Positions 45,278 to 54,300 of a stretch of DNA of 64,000 bases are shown here, piece after piece; within the stretch, counting starts at the first letter, position 1; every line of letters starts with the position of its first letter. The notes under the pieces are model-generated. The model was not told where the DNA came from and made no database searches. It saw only the letters and a program-made list of their open reading frames with translations. The position numbers and the translations under genes are program-made. The stretch lies in the NCBI RefSeq assembly GCF_014212175.1, contig NZ_JACJVR010000031.1, forward strand, positions 84,529 to 148,528, given 5' to 3'. The stretch is from Cohnella xylanilytica. Its GTDB lineage: Bacteria > Bacillota > Bacilli > Paenibacillales > Paenibacillaceae.

Positions 45278-45625
45278 ATGGCGCAGCATCCAACCGGCCA
45301 TTCGCACGACGCGCATGCGCACGGCGATTCCCACGAATCGCACGGCTCGCTGAAATCTTACGTCATCGGCTTCGTCCTGTCGCTCGTGCTGACGATCATT
45401 CCGCTCGTCGCGGTGCTGAACGACATGGTGGAAGGGACCGCCGCCCGCGTGCTGCTGCTCGTGACGGCCGTTCTGCAGTTCGTCGTGCAGCTGTTCTTCT
45501 TCATGCACCTGCGCGAAGAGAAGAAGCCTCGCTGGAACCTGATGGCTCTTATCCTCGGCCTGGTCATCGTGCTGACGATCGTCATCGGCTCGATCTGGAT
45601 CATGACGTACAACAAGGTCGCTTAA
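45278..45625 (+). CDS. qoxD: Quinol oxidase subunit IV
   Basis: This 115-residue protein has three membrane helices and the conserved F-V-V-Q-L-F-F-F-M-H-L segment near residue 66. It starts 1 base after qoxC and has a His-rich N-terminus similar to that of qoxC. It is the last gene of qoxABCD; a terminator follows. Confidence 0.92.
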   Translation: MAQHPTGHSHDAHAHGDSHESHGSLKSYVIGFVLSLVLTIIPLVAVLNDMVEGTAARVLLLVTAVLQFVVQLFFFMHLREEKKPRWNLMALILGLVIVLTIVIGSIWIMTYNKVA

Positions 45626-45646
45626 GGCGGCTGTTGGCCAAATAGA

Positions 45647-45695
45647 AAGGCGCCGTCTGTCGCTCCCGATAAGGGGGGCGAAGACGGCGCTTATT
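45647..45695 (+). terminator. Intrinsic terminator of the qox operon
   Basis: AAGGCGCCGTCT/AGACGGCGCTT outer stem with an inner TCGC/GCGA pairing, then TATT. Confidence 0.75.
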
Positions 45696-45796
45696 CGTTG
45701 CGGCGAGGGTGGATAGTCGGCGCTGGCGGGAATCCGGCGGAGCGAGGGGAAGCGGCTCGGCGGCCGAGATCCATGCGCAAAAAAAAGACCAGGCGG

Positions 45797-46702
45797 CTAT
45801 AGCGCCCGGTCTTCTCCTTCGTTCCATGGGTTGAGGTGCACCATGACCTCGACGACGTCGGGGTCGTTGTCCATGATGCAGTGCTTGATCTGGCGGCTGA
45901 TGTCGTGGCCCTGCTGGATCGTGTAATGGCTCGGCACGCCCACGCGCACGTCGACGATGATGTAGTGGCCGTGCTCGCGCGCCCGCACGCGGTCGATCCG
46001 CTTGATCTCCTCGAGGCCGGAGATCAGCGTCTCGTAGCCGGCGAGCCGCTCGGCGGGCACGGTGCGCTCCATCAGGATGTCGACGGCCTCCTTGCCGATC
46101 TCGAAGGCGAGCTTGAGGACGAGCAGCGAGACGATGATGCCCGCGATCGGGTCGCCGTACGCCGTCCACGCCCAATCGAGCCGGTCGCCGAGCAGGGCGA
46201 GTCCGATGCCGACGACCGCGGCGAGAGAGGCGTACACGTCGGCGAGATGGTCGTAGGCGGTGGCGAGCACGCTCTTGCTCTTCTCCGCGCGGCCGATCCG
46301 GACCGTGTAGACGAACAGCGCCTGCTTCCAGACGAGCGACACGAACGCCGCGATCAGCGGCAGCCAGCTCTCGCTCTCCGGCGGTTCGAACAGCGACAGG
46401 ACGGAATGGTAGCCGATCCAGAGGGCGGCGAGGGCGAGAATGACCGCCACCATGGCGGAGGCGACGACTTCGGCTTTGCCGTGCCCGTAGGGATGGTCCT
46501 CGTCCGCCGGCTTCTTGGACACCATGGACGACGTCAGGGCGGCGACCGTGGCGATAATGTCGCCCGCGTTATGGATGCCGTCGGCCAGCAGAACCGGGCT
46601 CGCGAAGGCGAAGCCGACTCCGATCTTGATAATCGTCAGCACGATGTTGCTGACCAGGCTGACCCAGATGGCGATCAACCCGCGGGAACGCGTCTCCGTC
46701 AC
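45797..46702 (-). CDS. Cation diffusion facilitator (CDF) metal exporter
   Basis: This 301-residue protein has six membrane helices. The metal site is formed by His44 and Asp48 (H-N-A-G-D) in helix 2 and Asp151-His152-x-x-Asp155 in helix 5, the DHxxD-type arrangement of FieF/MntE-like CDF proteins. The cytosolic C-terminal domain carries the usual paired histidines. It exports divalent metal (Mn, Fe, Zn or Co) by proton antiport. A GTG start has GAAGGAG upstream. Its ~160-base leader contains an intrinsic terminator before the gene, implying attenuation. Confidence 0.9.
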   Translation of the reverse strand: MTETRSRGLIAIWVSLVSNIVLTIIKIGVGFAFASPVLLADGIHNAGDIIATVAALTSSMVSKKPADEDHPYGHGKAEVVASAMVAVILALAALWIGYHSVLSLFEPPESESWLPLIAAFVSLVWKQALFVYTVRIGRAEKSKSVLATAYDHLADVYASLAAVVGIGLALLGDRLDWAWTAYGDPIAGIIVSLLVLKLAFEIGKEAVDILMERTVPAERLAGYETLISGLEEIKRIDRVRAREHGHYIIVDVRVGVPSHYTIQQGHDISRQIKHCIMDNDPDVVEVMVHLNPWNEGEDRAL

Positions 46703-46736
46703 AATGATGACTCCTTCAAAAAATGTTTGCCGAGCA

Positions 46737-46779
46737 CAAAAAACAAATCAGGCCCTCAGCCCTGTCGGCTGAAGACCTG
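46737..46779 (-). promoter_or_regulatory. Leader terminator/attenuator upstream of the CDF exporter
   Basis: On the minus strand CAGG..TTCAGCC, a GACAG loop and GGCTGA..CCTG form a stem followed by ATTTGTTTTTT, 35 bases before the gene. The ~90 bases in front can fold (GGGTG/CACCC hairpin, GGAGA/TCTCC pairing). This layout fits a metal-responsive riboswitch or attenuator; the class was not recognised. Confidence 0.6.
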
Positions 46780-46989
46780 AACGCATCCGTATAGGAGAAC
46801 GCAACCGCAATATCGACATGGGTGACGACCACCCTCTCCAATCGTTCCTCATCGTGCCGGACTTTGTTCCAGTGTATCACACAATCGTCCCGAATCCTAA
46901 TTTTCCCCTGCCCATGTCCGATTGCTCCGTTCACCCGCCGCCATTACAATAGAGAGAGCAGAAATTCCGTTCGAAAGGGGCATCTCGTC

Positions 46990-47493
46990 ATGCCGACATC
47001 CGTACCTCACGTTCCGCAAATATTGTCCCTCGTCGCCTCGCTGCTGGCCGGCGTTCTCGTCATCGCGGTCCGTCTGAGAGGGACGAACAAGCCGACCAGC
47101 CTGCGCAAGATCATCGCCCCTCCGCTCGGGATGGCGACGGGCTTCCTCATGTTCGTCGTCCCCGACGTGAGGGTTCCTTGGCTGTGGGGCATCGCCGCAT
47201 GGGCCGTCGGCGCCGTCTTCTTCTCCTACCCGCTGATCCTGACCTCCCGGTTCGAGGTGAAGGACGGAGCCGTCTATCTGAAGCGGTCCAAAATGTTCGT
47301 CGTCATCATCGTCGCCCTGCTCGCCGTCCGGATTCTTCTGCACGACGTAGTCGAGCGGCACGTGACGATCCCGCAGACGGCCGCGCTGTTCTTCCTGCTG
47401 GCCTTCGGGATGCTTCTCCCTTGGAGGATGGCGATGGTTCGAAGGTATCTGGCGCTCGAGAAGACGATCCCGGAGCCGCAGCGCCGGGGATGA
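46990..47493 (+). CDS. CcdC/DUF1453 family membrane protein
   Basis: This 167-residue protein has about five membrane helices. L-R-K-I-I-A-P-P-L-G-M near residue 39, Y-P-L-I-L-T-S-R-F-E near 82 and L-P-W-R-M near 146 fit the CcdC family, whose B. subtilis member lies next to cytochrome c maturation genes although no activity is proven. The ATG at 46990 has GAAAGGGG upstream; an earlier in-frame ATG overlaps the divergent leader. It is alone here, 1.4 kb from qoxD. Confidence 0.78.
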   Translation: MPTSVPHVPQILSLVASLLAGVLVIAVRLRGTNKPTSLRKIIAPPLGMATGFLMFVVPDVRVPWLWGIAAWAVGAVFFSYPLILTSRFEVKDGAVYLKRSKMFVVIIVALLAVRILLHDVVERHVTIPQTAALFFLLAFGMLLPWRMAMVRRYLALEKTIPEPQRRG

Positions 47494-47519
47494 CCCCATT
47501 GTCCAAAAGCGAACGTTCG

Positions 47520-47557
47520 GAAGCGAGTCCTCTCTCAAGGGGATTCGCTTCTTTTTT
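47520..47557 (+). terminator. Intrinsic terminator after the CcdC-like gene
   Basis: AAGCGA..TCC / GGGA..TCGCTT stem followed by TTTTTT. Confidence 0.8.
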
Positions 47558-47607
47558 GCGGCTCGGTTGTGACTTTAATCTAACATAATAGGGGATATAT
47601 ACGTAAG

Positions 47608-47639
47608 AATGTACGTAAAATTTGTTGTTTTTACGTAAT
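47608..47639. promoter_or_regulatory. Inverted repeat upstream of the ATP-grasp operon promoter
   Basis: GTACGTAAAA and TTTTTACGTA face each other around 7 bases, and a further TACGTAA lies at 47600. It ends just before the -35 box, in an AT-rich patch, and looks like a regulator or UP-element region. Confidence 0.4.
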
Positions 47640-47644
47640 GAATA

Positions 47645-47673
47645 TTGACATGAATACAATCGGAGACTATGAT
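47645..47673 (+). promoter_or_regulatory. Consensus sigma-A promoter of the ATP-grasp operon
   Basis: TTGACA (47645-47650), a 17-base spacer and TATGAT (47668-47673). It implies a start near 47680 and a leader of ~105 bases with a GGAGG/CCTCC hairpin at 47734-47755. Confidence 0.75.
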
Positions 47674-47784
47674 TACAATCAATACCAATCCTCGCCGTGC
47701 TTACGGCCCGGGGCTGCGGAATCCCGCCCGAAAGGAGGAAAGGCTTCTCTCCTCCGAGTCCGATCGCAAGAGAAGCCGCTCCGC

Positions 47785-49242
47785 ATGGAATTATGGAACG
47801 CGATTACTTCCTTATCCCCTTCGTCCGCCCGCTTCTATGACGAGATGTTCAACGGCTCCGCCGTCCGCCCTCATTACGAGAAGGTGCAGGCGATCCTCTC
47901 CCGTCTCAGCTTCGAGGAGAAGGCCGCCCGTCAATCGACGATGAACCGGCGTCTGCTCGAGGAGGGAATCACCTTCACCCTGGCCCAATCCGAACAGCCG
48001 GACGCGCTGGAGAGGACGATCCCGTTCGACTTCGTCCCCCGGATCATTCCGAGCGACGAATGGGACGTCATCGAGCGCGGCGTCAGCCAGCGCGTCCGGG
48101 CTCTGAACGCTTTTCTCCGCGACGTCTACCATGACCAGAACATCTTCAAGGACGGCTTGGTGCCGCGCCGGATGGTGCTGGGCAACCGCTACTTCCGGAC
48201 GGAGATGATGCGGATGTCCGTACCGGGCGATGCGTACGTTACCGCTTCGGGAATCGATCTGATCCGAGACGACCAGGGGAATTACTTCGTGCTGGAAGAC
48301 AACCTTCGGTCTCCTTCCGGCTTCTCCTATCTGTACAAGAGCCGATCCATTATGACCCACGATTTTCCCGAACTGTACTTCTCCTACTCCGTCCGCGGCA
48401 TCGACCACACGCTGCATGCCTTCCGCGCCGCGCTTCGAAGCTTGGCTCCGAGCCGCAAGAGCGATCCGGTTATCGCGCTGCTCACTCCGGGAAGCTTCAA
48501 CTCGGCGTACTTCGAGCACGCGTTCCTGGCGCAGCAGATGGGACTCGAGCTGGTCGAAGGAAGAGACCTCGTCTGCCGCGACCACAAGATCTACATTCGC
48601 GGGCTGAAGGGACTGAGGCAGGTCGACGTCCTGTACCGGAGAATCGACGACGACTTCCTCGACCCGCTCGCCTTCCGGCCCGACTCCCTGCTCGGCGTGC
48701 CCGGCCTCATGAACGCGTACCGGTTCGGCAACATCGCCATCGCGAACGCTCCCGGCACCGGCGTCGCCGACGATAAAGCGATCTACTCGTTCGTGCCGGA
48801 GATGATCCGTTATTATCTGAACGAGACGCCGATTCTGGCGAACGTGCCGACGTACTTGATGAGCCGGCCGGAGGAGAGGGAGTACGTGCTGGAGCGGCTC
48901 GACCAGATGGTCGTCAAGGAGACGTCCCTGTCGGGCGGCTACGGGATGCTGATCGGCCCTTCGTCGACCGAATGGGAGCGGGAGCGGTTCGCGGAGAAGA
49001 TTCGCGAGAATCCCGACAATTACATCGCCCAGCCGACCGTTAAGCTGTCGACGGCTCCCGTCTGCATCGACGGCCGGCTGTCGTCCCGGCACATCGACCT
49101 GAGGGTATTCGCCATCCTGAACGGCTCGTCCGTCCACGTGCTTCCGGGCGGGCTGACGCGCGTCGCCATGAAGGAGGGTTCGCTCGTCGTCAATTCCTCG
49201 CAAGGCGGCGGATGCAAGGATACTTGGGTTCTGACGAGATAA
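47785..49242 (+). CDS. Circularly permuted type 2 ATP-grasp protein
   Basis: This 485-residue protein begins M-E-L-W-N and reaches the family's F-Y-D-E-M-F..R-P-H-Y entry motif by residue ~20. N-R-R-L-L-E-E-G-I-T-F near 55, V-L-E-D-N-L-R-S-P-S-G near 171 and V-V-K-E-T-S-L-S-G-G-Y-G-M near 375 are ATP-binding and active-site segments of the DUF404/DUF407 group. The ATG at 47785 is preferred to one at 47638 because a consensus promoter lies inside that longer frame. With the next two genes it forms the known ATP-grasp / alpha-E / transglutaminase set, thought to build or tailor an amide-linked peptide. Confidence 0.87.
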   Translation: MELWNAITSLSPSSARFYDEMFNGSAVRPHYEKVQAILSRLSFEEKAARQSTMNRRLLEEGITFTLAQSEQPDALERTIPFDFVPRIIPSDEWDVIERGVSQRVRALNAFLRDVYHDQNIFKDGLVPRRMVLGNRYFRTEMMRMSVPGDAYVTASGIDLIRDDQGNYFVLEDNLRSPSGFSYLYKSRSIMTHDFPELYFSYSVRGIDHTLHAFRAALRSLAPSRKSDPVIALLTPGSFNSAYFEHAFLAQQMGLELVEGRDLVCRDHKIYIRGLKGLRQVDVLYRRIDDDFLDPLAFRPDSLLGVPGLMNAYRFGNIAIANAPGTGVADDKAIYSFVPEMIRYYLNETPILANVPTYLMSRPEEREYVLERLDQMVVKETSLSGGYGMLIGPSSTEWERERFAEKIRENPDNYIAQPTVKLSTAPVCIDGRLSSRHIDLRVFAILNGSSVHVLPGGLTRVAMKEGSLVVNSSQGGGCKDTWVLTR

Positions 49243-49255
49243 GGGAGGGAGAGCC

Positions 49256-50209
49256 ATGCTGGACCGGATAGCCGAATCGTTGTTCTGGATCGGCCGGTAC
49301 GCCGAACGGGCGGAGAACCATGCCCGGCTGATCGACGTGCATTACCACGTTCGCGAGGATTCGAGCGGCGAGGACGCCGTCCTCTGGCGGAGGATGGCGG
49401 AGTCGATCGCGGATCCCGCCGCCTACGAGGAGAGATACTCCGAATACCGCGAGAAGGACGTGCTCTATTATCTCGCGCTGGACGCGACGCAGCCGAACTC
49501 GCTGATGACGTGCGTGGTCCAGGCCCGGGACAATCTGAAGAAGATCCGCGAGCGGCTGCCCTCGGAGCTGTGGAATCTGCTGAACGGCTTCTACCTGTGG
49601 CTGCGCAAGGTCGGCGTCGAGGAGGTTCTGGCCGAGCCTCACCGGTTTTTCGAGCGGGTGAAGGAGGGGCTCGCCTCGTTCCAGGGAACCGCCGTGTCTA
49701 TCGCGCTGCGCGACGAATCGTGGCACATGATCGAGAGCGGGCGTTACCTGGAGCGGTCGGAGAACATCGTGCGCCTGCTCCGGACGGTGAGCGCCGCGGT
49801 CGCGGAGAGGGGAGGCTCTTCGTATTCGTACCTGCTGGCCGTGCTGCGTTCGGTCGGGGGCTACGAGGCTTACCGGAGGCTCGGCATCGAGGAGCTGTCG
49901 CTGGAGGACGTCGCGTCCTTCCTGCTGCTGCAGGAGAGCTTCCCGCGGTCCGTCCATTACGCGCTCGCCGCCTTCGAGACGAACGTGAAGGCGATGCGGG
50001 CGAAGGCGGACAAGTCCGGAACGTCGCTGGACAAAATCATCCGAATGGCAGGCAAAGCCCGCTCGGAGCTGAGCTGGCTGGAGAGGCAGGATATTACGGC
50101 GGATTCGGTCGACGCCGTCATTAAGCAGCTGCTCGGCGCCAACCGGCAGCTCGGGGACGCGATGGCGCGGACGTTTTTTTCCCCCGGCGGACGGGAGGTC
50201 ATCGCATGA
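49256..50209 (+). CDS. Alpha-E domain protein (DUF403)
   Basis: The product is a 317-residue all-helical protein with M-L-D-R-I-A-E-S-L-F-W-I-G-R-Y-A-E-R-A-E-N, the alpha-E signature. It starts 13 bases after the ATP-grasp gene and overlaps the transglutaminase gene by four bases. It is believed to act with the ATP-grasp enzyme, but no catalytic residues are known. Confidence 0.88.
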   Translation: MLDRIAESLFWIGRYAERAENHARLIDVHYHVREDSSGEDAVLWRRMAESIADPAAYEERYSEYREKDVLYYLALDATQPNSLMTCVVQARDNLKKIRERLPSELWNLLNGFYLWLRKVGVEEVLAEPHRFFERVKEGLASFQGTAVSIALRDESWHMIESGRYLERSENIVRLLRTVSAAVAERGGSSYSYLLAVLRSVGGYEAYRRLGIEELSLEDVASFLLLQESFPRSVHYALAAFETNVKAMRAKADKSGTSLDKIIRMAGKARSELSWLERQDITADSVDAVIKQLLGANRQLGDAMARTFFSPGGREVIA

Positions 50210-51069
50210 GGCTGGAGATCTGCCACGTAACCCGCTACCGGTACGCGGACCCGGTGACGGACAGTGTCAATGAGCTGCGCCTCGCTCCGCGCACGGACGA
50301 ACGCCAGGCCTGCTACCGCCATACGCTGACGATCGAGCCGAACGTTCCTCTTCTGTCGTACGAGGACTACTTCGGCAACCGGGTTCATTCGTTCACCGCG
50401 AACGACCCGCACCGCGAGCTCGTCATCACGTCGCGCTCGACGGTCGTCACCCGGGACTCTCCCATCCCGAAAAGCGGAGAGGCCGGCTCGGCGGCTTCGT
50501 GGGCCAAGCTGCGCGGCGGGGAGTTCGCCGACGCGTACGCGGAGTACCTGCTGCCGACCGTCTACGCCTCGTTCCATCCGGACGTGTCCGCCTACGCGAA
50601 GGGGATCGGCGGGGAAGAGGACGGCGTGTACGGGTTCGTGCAGCAGGTGATGCGCCGCATCTTCGACGACTTCGAGTACAAGCCGCAGTCGACGGGGGTG
50701 CACACGACGTCGGACGAGCTGATCGGCCTCGGCGCCGGCGTGTGCCAGGACTTCGCGCATCTGGCGCTGTCGGTCTGCCGGCTGCGGGGCGTGCCGGCCC
50801 GCTACGTGAGCGGGTATCACTTCGTCGGGGACCTGCAAGGGCGCGACGCGGATTTCGAGCAGGCTTCGCACGCGTGGGTGGAGGCTTACGTGCCGGGGAT
50901 GGGCTGGCTCGGCTTCGATCCGACGAACAACGGGCTCGTCGATTGGCGCTACATCAAGCTGGCGCACGGCCGCGATTACTTGGACATCGTGCCGGTCAAG
51001 GGCGTGTACCGCGGCACGTCGGACCAGCAGCTGACCGTCCAGGTGGACGTTCGGCTGGCCGCGGGGTGA
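50206..51069 (+). CDS. Transglutaminase-like cysteine protease family protein
   Basis: This 287-residue protein has an N-terminal beta domain (M-R-L-E-I-C-H-V-T-R-Y-R-Y, residues 1-80) and a transglutaminase core with Cys180 in G-A-G-V-C-Q-D-F-A-H, His222 in S-H-A-W-V-E and Asp238 in F-D-P-T-N, a complete catalytic triad. Such enzymes cleave or transfer amide bonds; in this operon type it probably removes or exchanges the peptide made by the ATP-grasp partner. No signal peptide is seen, so the reaction is cytosolic. ATGA overlap with the preceding gene shows coupling. Confidence 0.88.
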   Translation: MRLEICHVTRYRYADPVTDSVNELRLAPRTDERQACYRHTLTIEPNVPLLSYEDYFGNRVHSFTANDPHRELVITSRSTVVTRDSPIPKSGEAGSAASWAKLRGGEFADAYAEYLLPTVYASFHPDVSAYAKGIGGEEDGVYGFVQQVMRRIFDDFEYKPQSTGVHTTSDELIGLGAGVCQDFAHLALSVCRLRGVPARYVSGYHFVGDLQGRDADFEQASHAWVEAYVPGMGWLGFDPTNNGLVDWRYIKLAHGRDYLDIVPVKGVYRGTSDQQLTVQVDVRLAAG

Positions 51070-51152
51070 GGGCACAGACAGGCTCTCGGAAAAGGGGATT
51101 CGGAAGTCCCGCTCATGGTTTCGATCCTTCGCAGGGCGCCGGTTCCGGACTC

Positions 51153-51267
51153 GTTGTCTAACGAGCTCGGAGTCGCTATTTAGCGTCGGAAGCCCGATTT
51201 TGAAACTCTAACCAACCTCGGCGATCTTATTTGGGGCCAGCAGCGTCTCCTCGATTCGTTAGCCGCC
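51153..51267. repeat. Dispersed intergenic repeat, copy B
   Basis: Its reverse complement matches copy A (27959-28150): the outer CTAACGAATCGAGGAGACGCT part and the GGCCCCAAATAAGATCGC...GCGACTC...CGTTAG part are both present, with copy A's middle ~80 bases missing. It lies 3' of the transglutaminase gene. Confidence 0.7.
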
Positions 51268-51295
51268 TTCCTTCATCGAAACGGGAACTATAGAT

Positions 51296-51340
51296 AAAGA
51301 ACGACGGAACGTAGCTCGCGCTTCGTTCCGTCGTTCTTTT
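51296..51340. terminator. Bidirectional terminator between convergent genes
   Basis: AAAGAACGACGGAACG and CGTTCCGTCGTTCTTT form a 16-bp perfect stem with A and T runs at its ends, between the transglutaminase gene and the LPXTG adhesin gene. Confidence 0.9.
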
Positions 51341-51373
51341 GGGTTCAAACGTTCATTCGGCCGTTCGTCTTCT

Positions 51374-54300
51374 TTACCCTCTGGTCGTCCGTCTGCGGGC
51401 GAACCACCGGGCGGTCAACAGAATGAGCGCGGAGGCGGTCAGGATGTACCCGAAGAGAGAGACGAGCGGCATGGACTCGCCGGTCTTCGGGAGTCTGCCT
51501 GCCGCAGAGCCCTCATCCCCGCCGTTATCGGCTGCTGCTTGCGCCGGCACGACGTTGACTTCGACCGTGATCTCCTCGCCGTCGCTTGTGGCGACCGTGA
51601 AGGAATCCTTGCCGGTATACCCCTGCTTCGGAGTGTACTTCCAGTTGCCCTTCGCGTCCACGGTGACCGTGCCGCGGGCCGGCTTGCTGCCGACGCTGGC
51701 TTGGGCGCCCTTCGGAACGTCGACTTTGCCCTTAACGGAAGTGTTCTTAGGCGTGGTCACTTCCTTGCCGGGCTTATGAGGCTTGGGCGAACCCGGCTTC
51801 GTCGGCTGGCCGCCATCTCCCGGTTCGGTCGGATCGACCGGCGTCGTCGGCGTACCCGGATCGACCGGAGTTGTCGGCGTTCCCGGATCTACCGGGGTCG
51901 TCGGCGTGGTCGGGTTCGTCGGCGTCGTCGGATCTACGGGATTCGTCGGCTGCGGCTCTTCGGGAACCGGATCGGGACCGGACCCGGAGCTGCGCGGAGA
52001 GTTCACGACCGTAACGGCCGTATCCTGTCCATAAGCAACCGTGAATTCCGTATACTTCGTCTTGATGGCGTAACCCGATGGGGCCTTCGTCTCTTCAAAG
52101 ATGTACTTGCCCGGTCTCAGGCCGGACACGTGGAGCTGTCCGTTCGCGTCCGTCTTCAAGTTCTCGATCGCGCGGCCCTCGCGGTCCTTGACCGGATTCT
52201 TGTTCTCGTCCAGGAGACGGAACACCGCGCCGCTCAGCTTCCGGCCGGAAGTGCCGGTTCTGACTTTGGTCAGCGTCACCGACCCCGTCAGGATCTGATT
52301 CTCGAACGTCAGCTGCACGTTCTCGCCGTCCTGGACGATCTCGAACTTCACTGGCGTCGCGTTCGCTCCATAACCGGCTGGAGGAGCGACTTCGACGAAC
52401 TGATACTTGCCCGACTTCAAGCCGCTGACGATCAGCTTGCCTTCGGCATTCGTCTTCAGATCCTTCTGCAGGACGGCGCCGTTCTCGTCTTGAAGCTCGA
52501 ACGCCGCGCCCTCCAGGGCGGCTCCGTCATAGGAATCGATCTTCTTCAGCTCGACGGAGCCGACGTTGCGCTCGTTCTCCATCGTAGCCGCCTTCGCGAT
52601 CGTCTGCCTTGCGTCGATCGTGAACGGAATCGGAGCCGGATTCAGGCGGTAGCCTCTCGGCGCTTCCGTCTCGATCAATTGATAGTCGCCCGGAGTCAGC
52701 TCGGGCAGATAAATTTTGCCTTGGCTGTCGGTGACGAGGGCGGAAGACGCCGCCACGTCCTCGTACTTGTCGCCGTTCTTCGCCTGAAGCTTGAAGACGG
52801 CTCCCGGCAGCTTCGCTCCGGTATCCTTGTCGACCTTCGTCAGTTCGAAGGCCAGAACGCCCGCGTTCTTCCGATTCCCGAACGTCAACTTCACGTTCTC
52901 GCCGTCTTGGACGATCTCGAACTTGATCGGCGTCGCATCGGCCGCGTAGCTCAGCGGAGGGGCGACTTCGACGAACTGATACTTGCCCGACTTCAAGCCG
53001 TCGATCACCAGCTTGCCTTCGGCATCCGTTCGCAGATCCTTCTGCAGGACGACGCCGTTCTCGTCTTGAAGCTCGAATACCGCGCCCTCCAGTCCGGCTC
53101 CGTCATAGGAGTCGACCTTCTTCAGCTCGACGGAGCCGACGTTGCGCTCGTTCTCCATCGTGGCCGTCTTCGCCGCGGACTGGTACCCGTCGATCGAGAA
53201 CGGGATCGGGGCCGGATTCAGGCGATAGCCTCTCGGCGCTTCCGTCTCGATCAATTGATAGTCGCCCGGAGGCAGCTCGGGCAGGTAGATTTTGCCTTGG
53301 CTATCGGTGACGAGGGCGGAAGCCAGAGCCACGTCGTCGTACTTGTCGCCGTTCTTCGCTTGCAGCTTGAAGACGGCTCCCGGCAGCTTCGCTCCGGTAT
53401 CCTTGTCGACCTTCGTCAGCTCGAAAGCCCAGACGCCGTCGAACTTGCGATTCGCGAACGTCAACGGCACCGTCTCGCCGTCTTGAACGATCTCGAATTG
53501 GATCGGCGTCGCGTCTGCGACGTAAGTGATCGGAGGAGCGACTTCGACGAATTGATACTTGCCCGACTTCAAGCCGTCTACGACCAGCTTGCCTTCGGCG
53601 TTCGTCTTCAGGTCCTTCTGCAGAACGACGCCGTTCTCGTCTTGAAGCTCGAACACCGCGTCCGCCAGACCGGCGCCGTTAAGCGGGTCGAACTTCTTCA
53701 GCTCGACGGAGCCGACGTTGCGCTCGTTCTCCATCGTGGCCGTCTTCGCGGCGGTTTGCCTCGAATCGATCGTGAACGGAATCGGAGCCGAATTCAGGCG
53801 GTAGCCTCTCGGCGCTTCCGTCTCGATCAATTGATAGTCGCCCGGATCCAGCTCGGGCAAGTAGATTTTGCCTTGGCTATCGGTGACGAGAGGGGAAGCC
53901 AGAGCTACGTCCTCGTACTTGTCGCCGTTCTTCGCTTGAAGCTTAAAGACGGCTCCCGGCAGCATCGCCCCGGTATCCTTGTCGACCTTCGTCAACTCGA
54001 AAGCCCAGACGCCCTTCACGTTGGCGATCGTGAGCGTTCCCGTCGAATTGGTGAAGGAGATCAGCTTGCCGTGCTGGTATTCCTCGTCGATCAGATAACC
54101 CGAAGGAGCGGCAAGCTCCCGAAGGAGATACTCCTTGTAACGGATTCCCGGGAATACCGCCTTGCCTTCCCCGTCCGTCGTCTGCGTGCCGATCAGGGTC
54201 GTTCCGGTCTTGTCATAGAGACCGAAGACGGCCCCCTGCAGCCCCTTCGAAGCATCGGAGGCATCCACCTTGACAAGGGTCAGATCCCCCTTGCCCGGGG

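Noticed and set aside
41664..45625. Second cytochrome c oxidase
   Set aside because: Subunit II lacks the CuA cysteines and the gene order and sequences are qoxABCD, so it is a quinol oxidase.
46703..46870. yybP-ykoY manganese riboswitch in the CDF leader
   Set aside because: The conserved sequence blocks of that class could not be found; only the terminator and generic hairpins are clear.
47638..47784. N-terminal extension of the ATP-grasp protein from the ATG at 47638
   Set aside because: A near-consensus promoter lies inside this stretch, the ATG has no ribosome binding site, and the added residues are not family-like.
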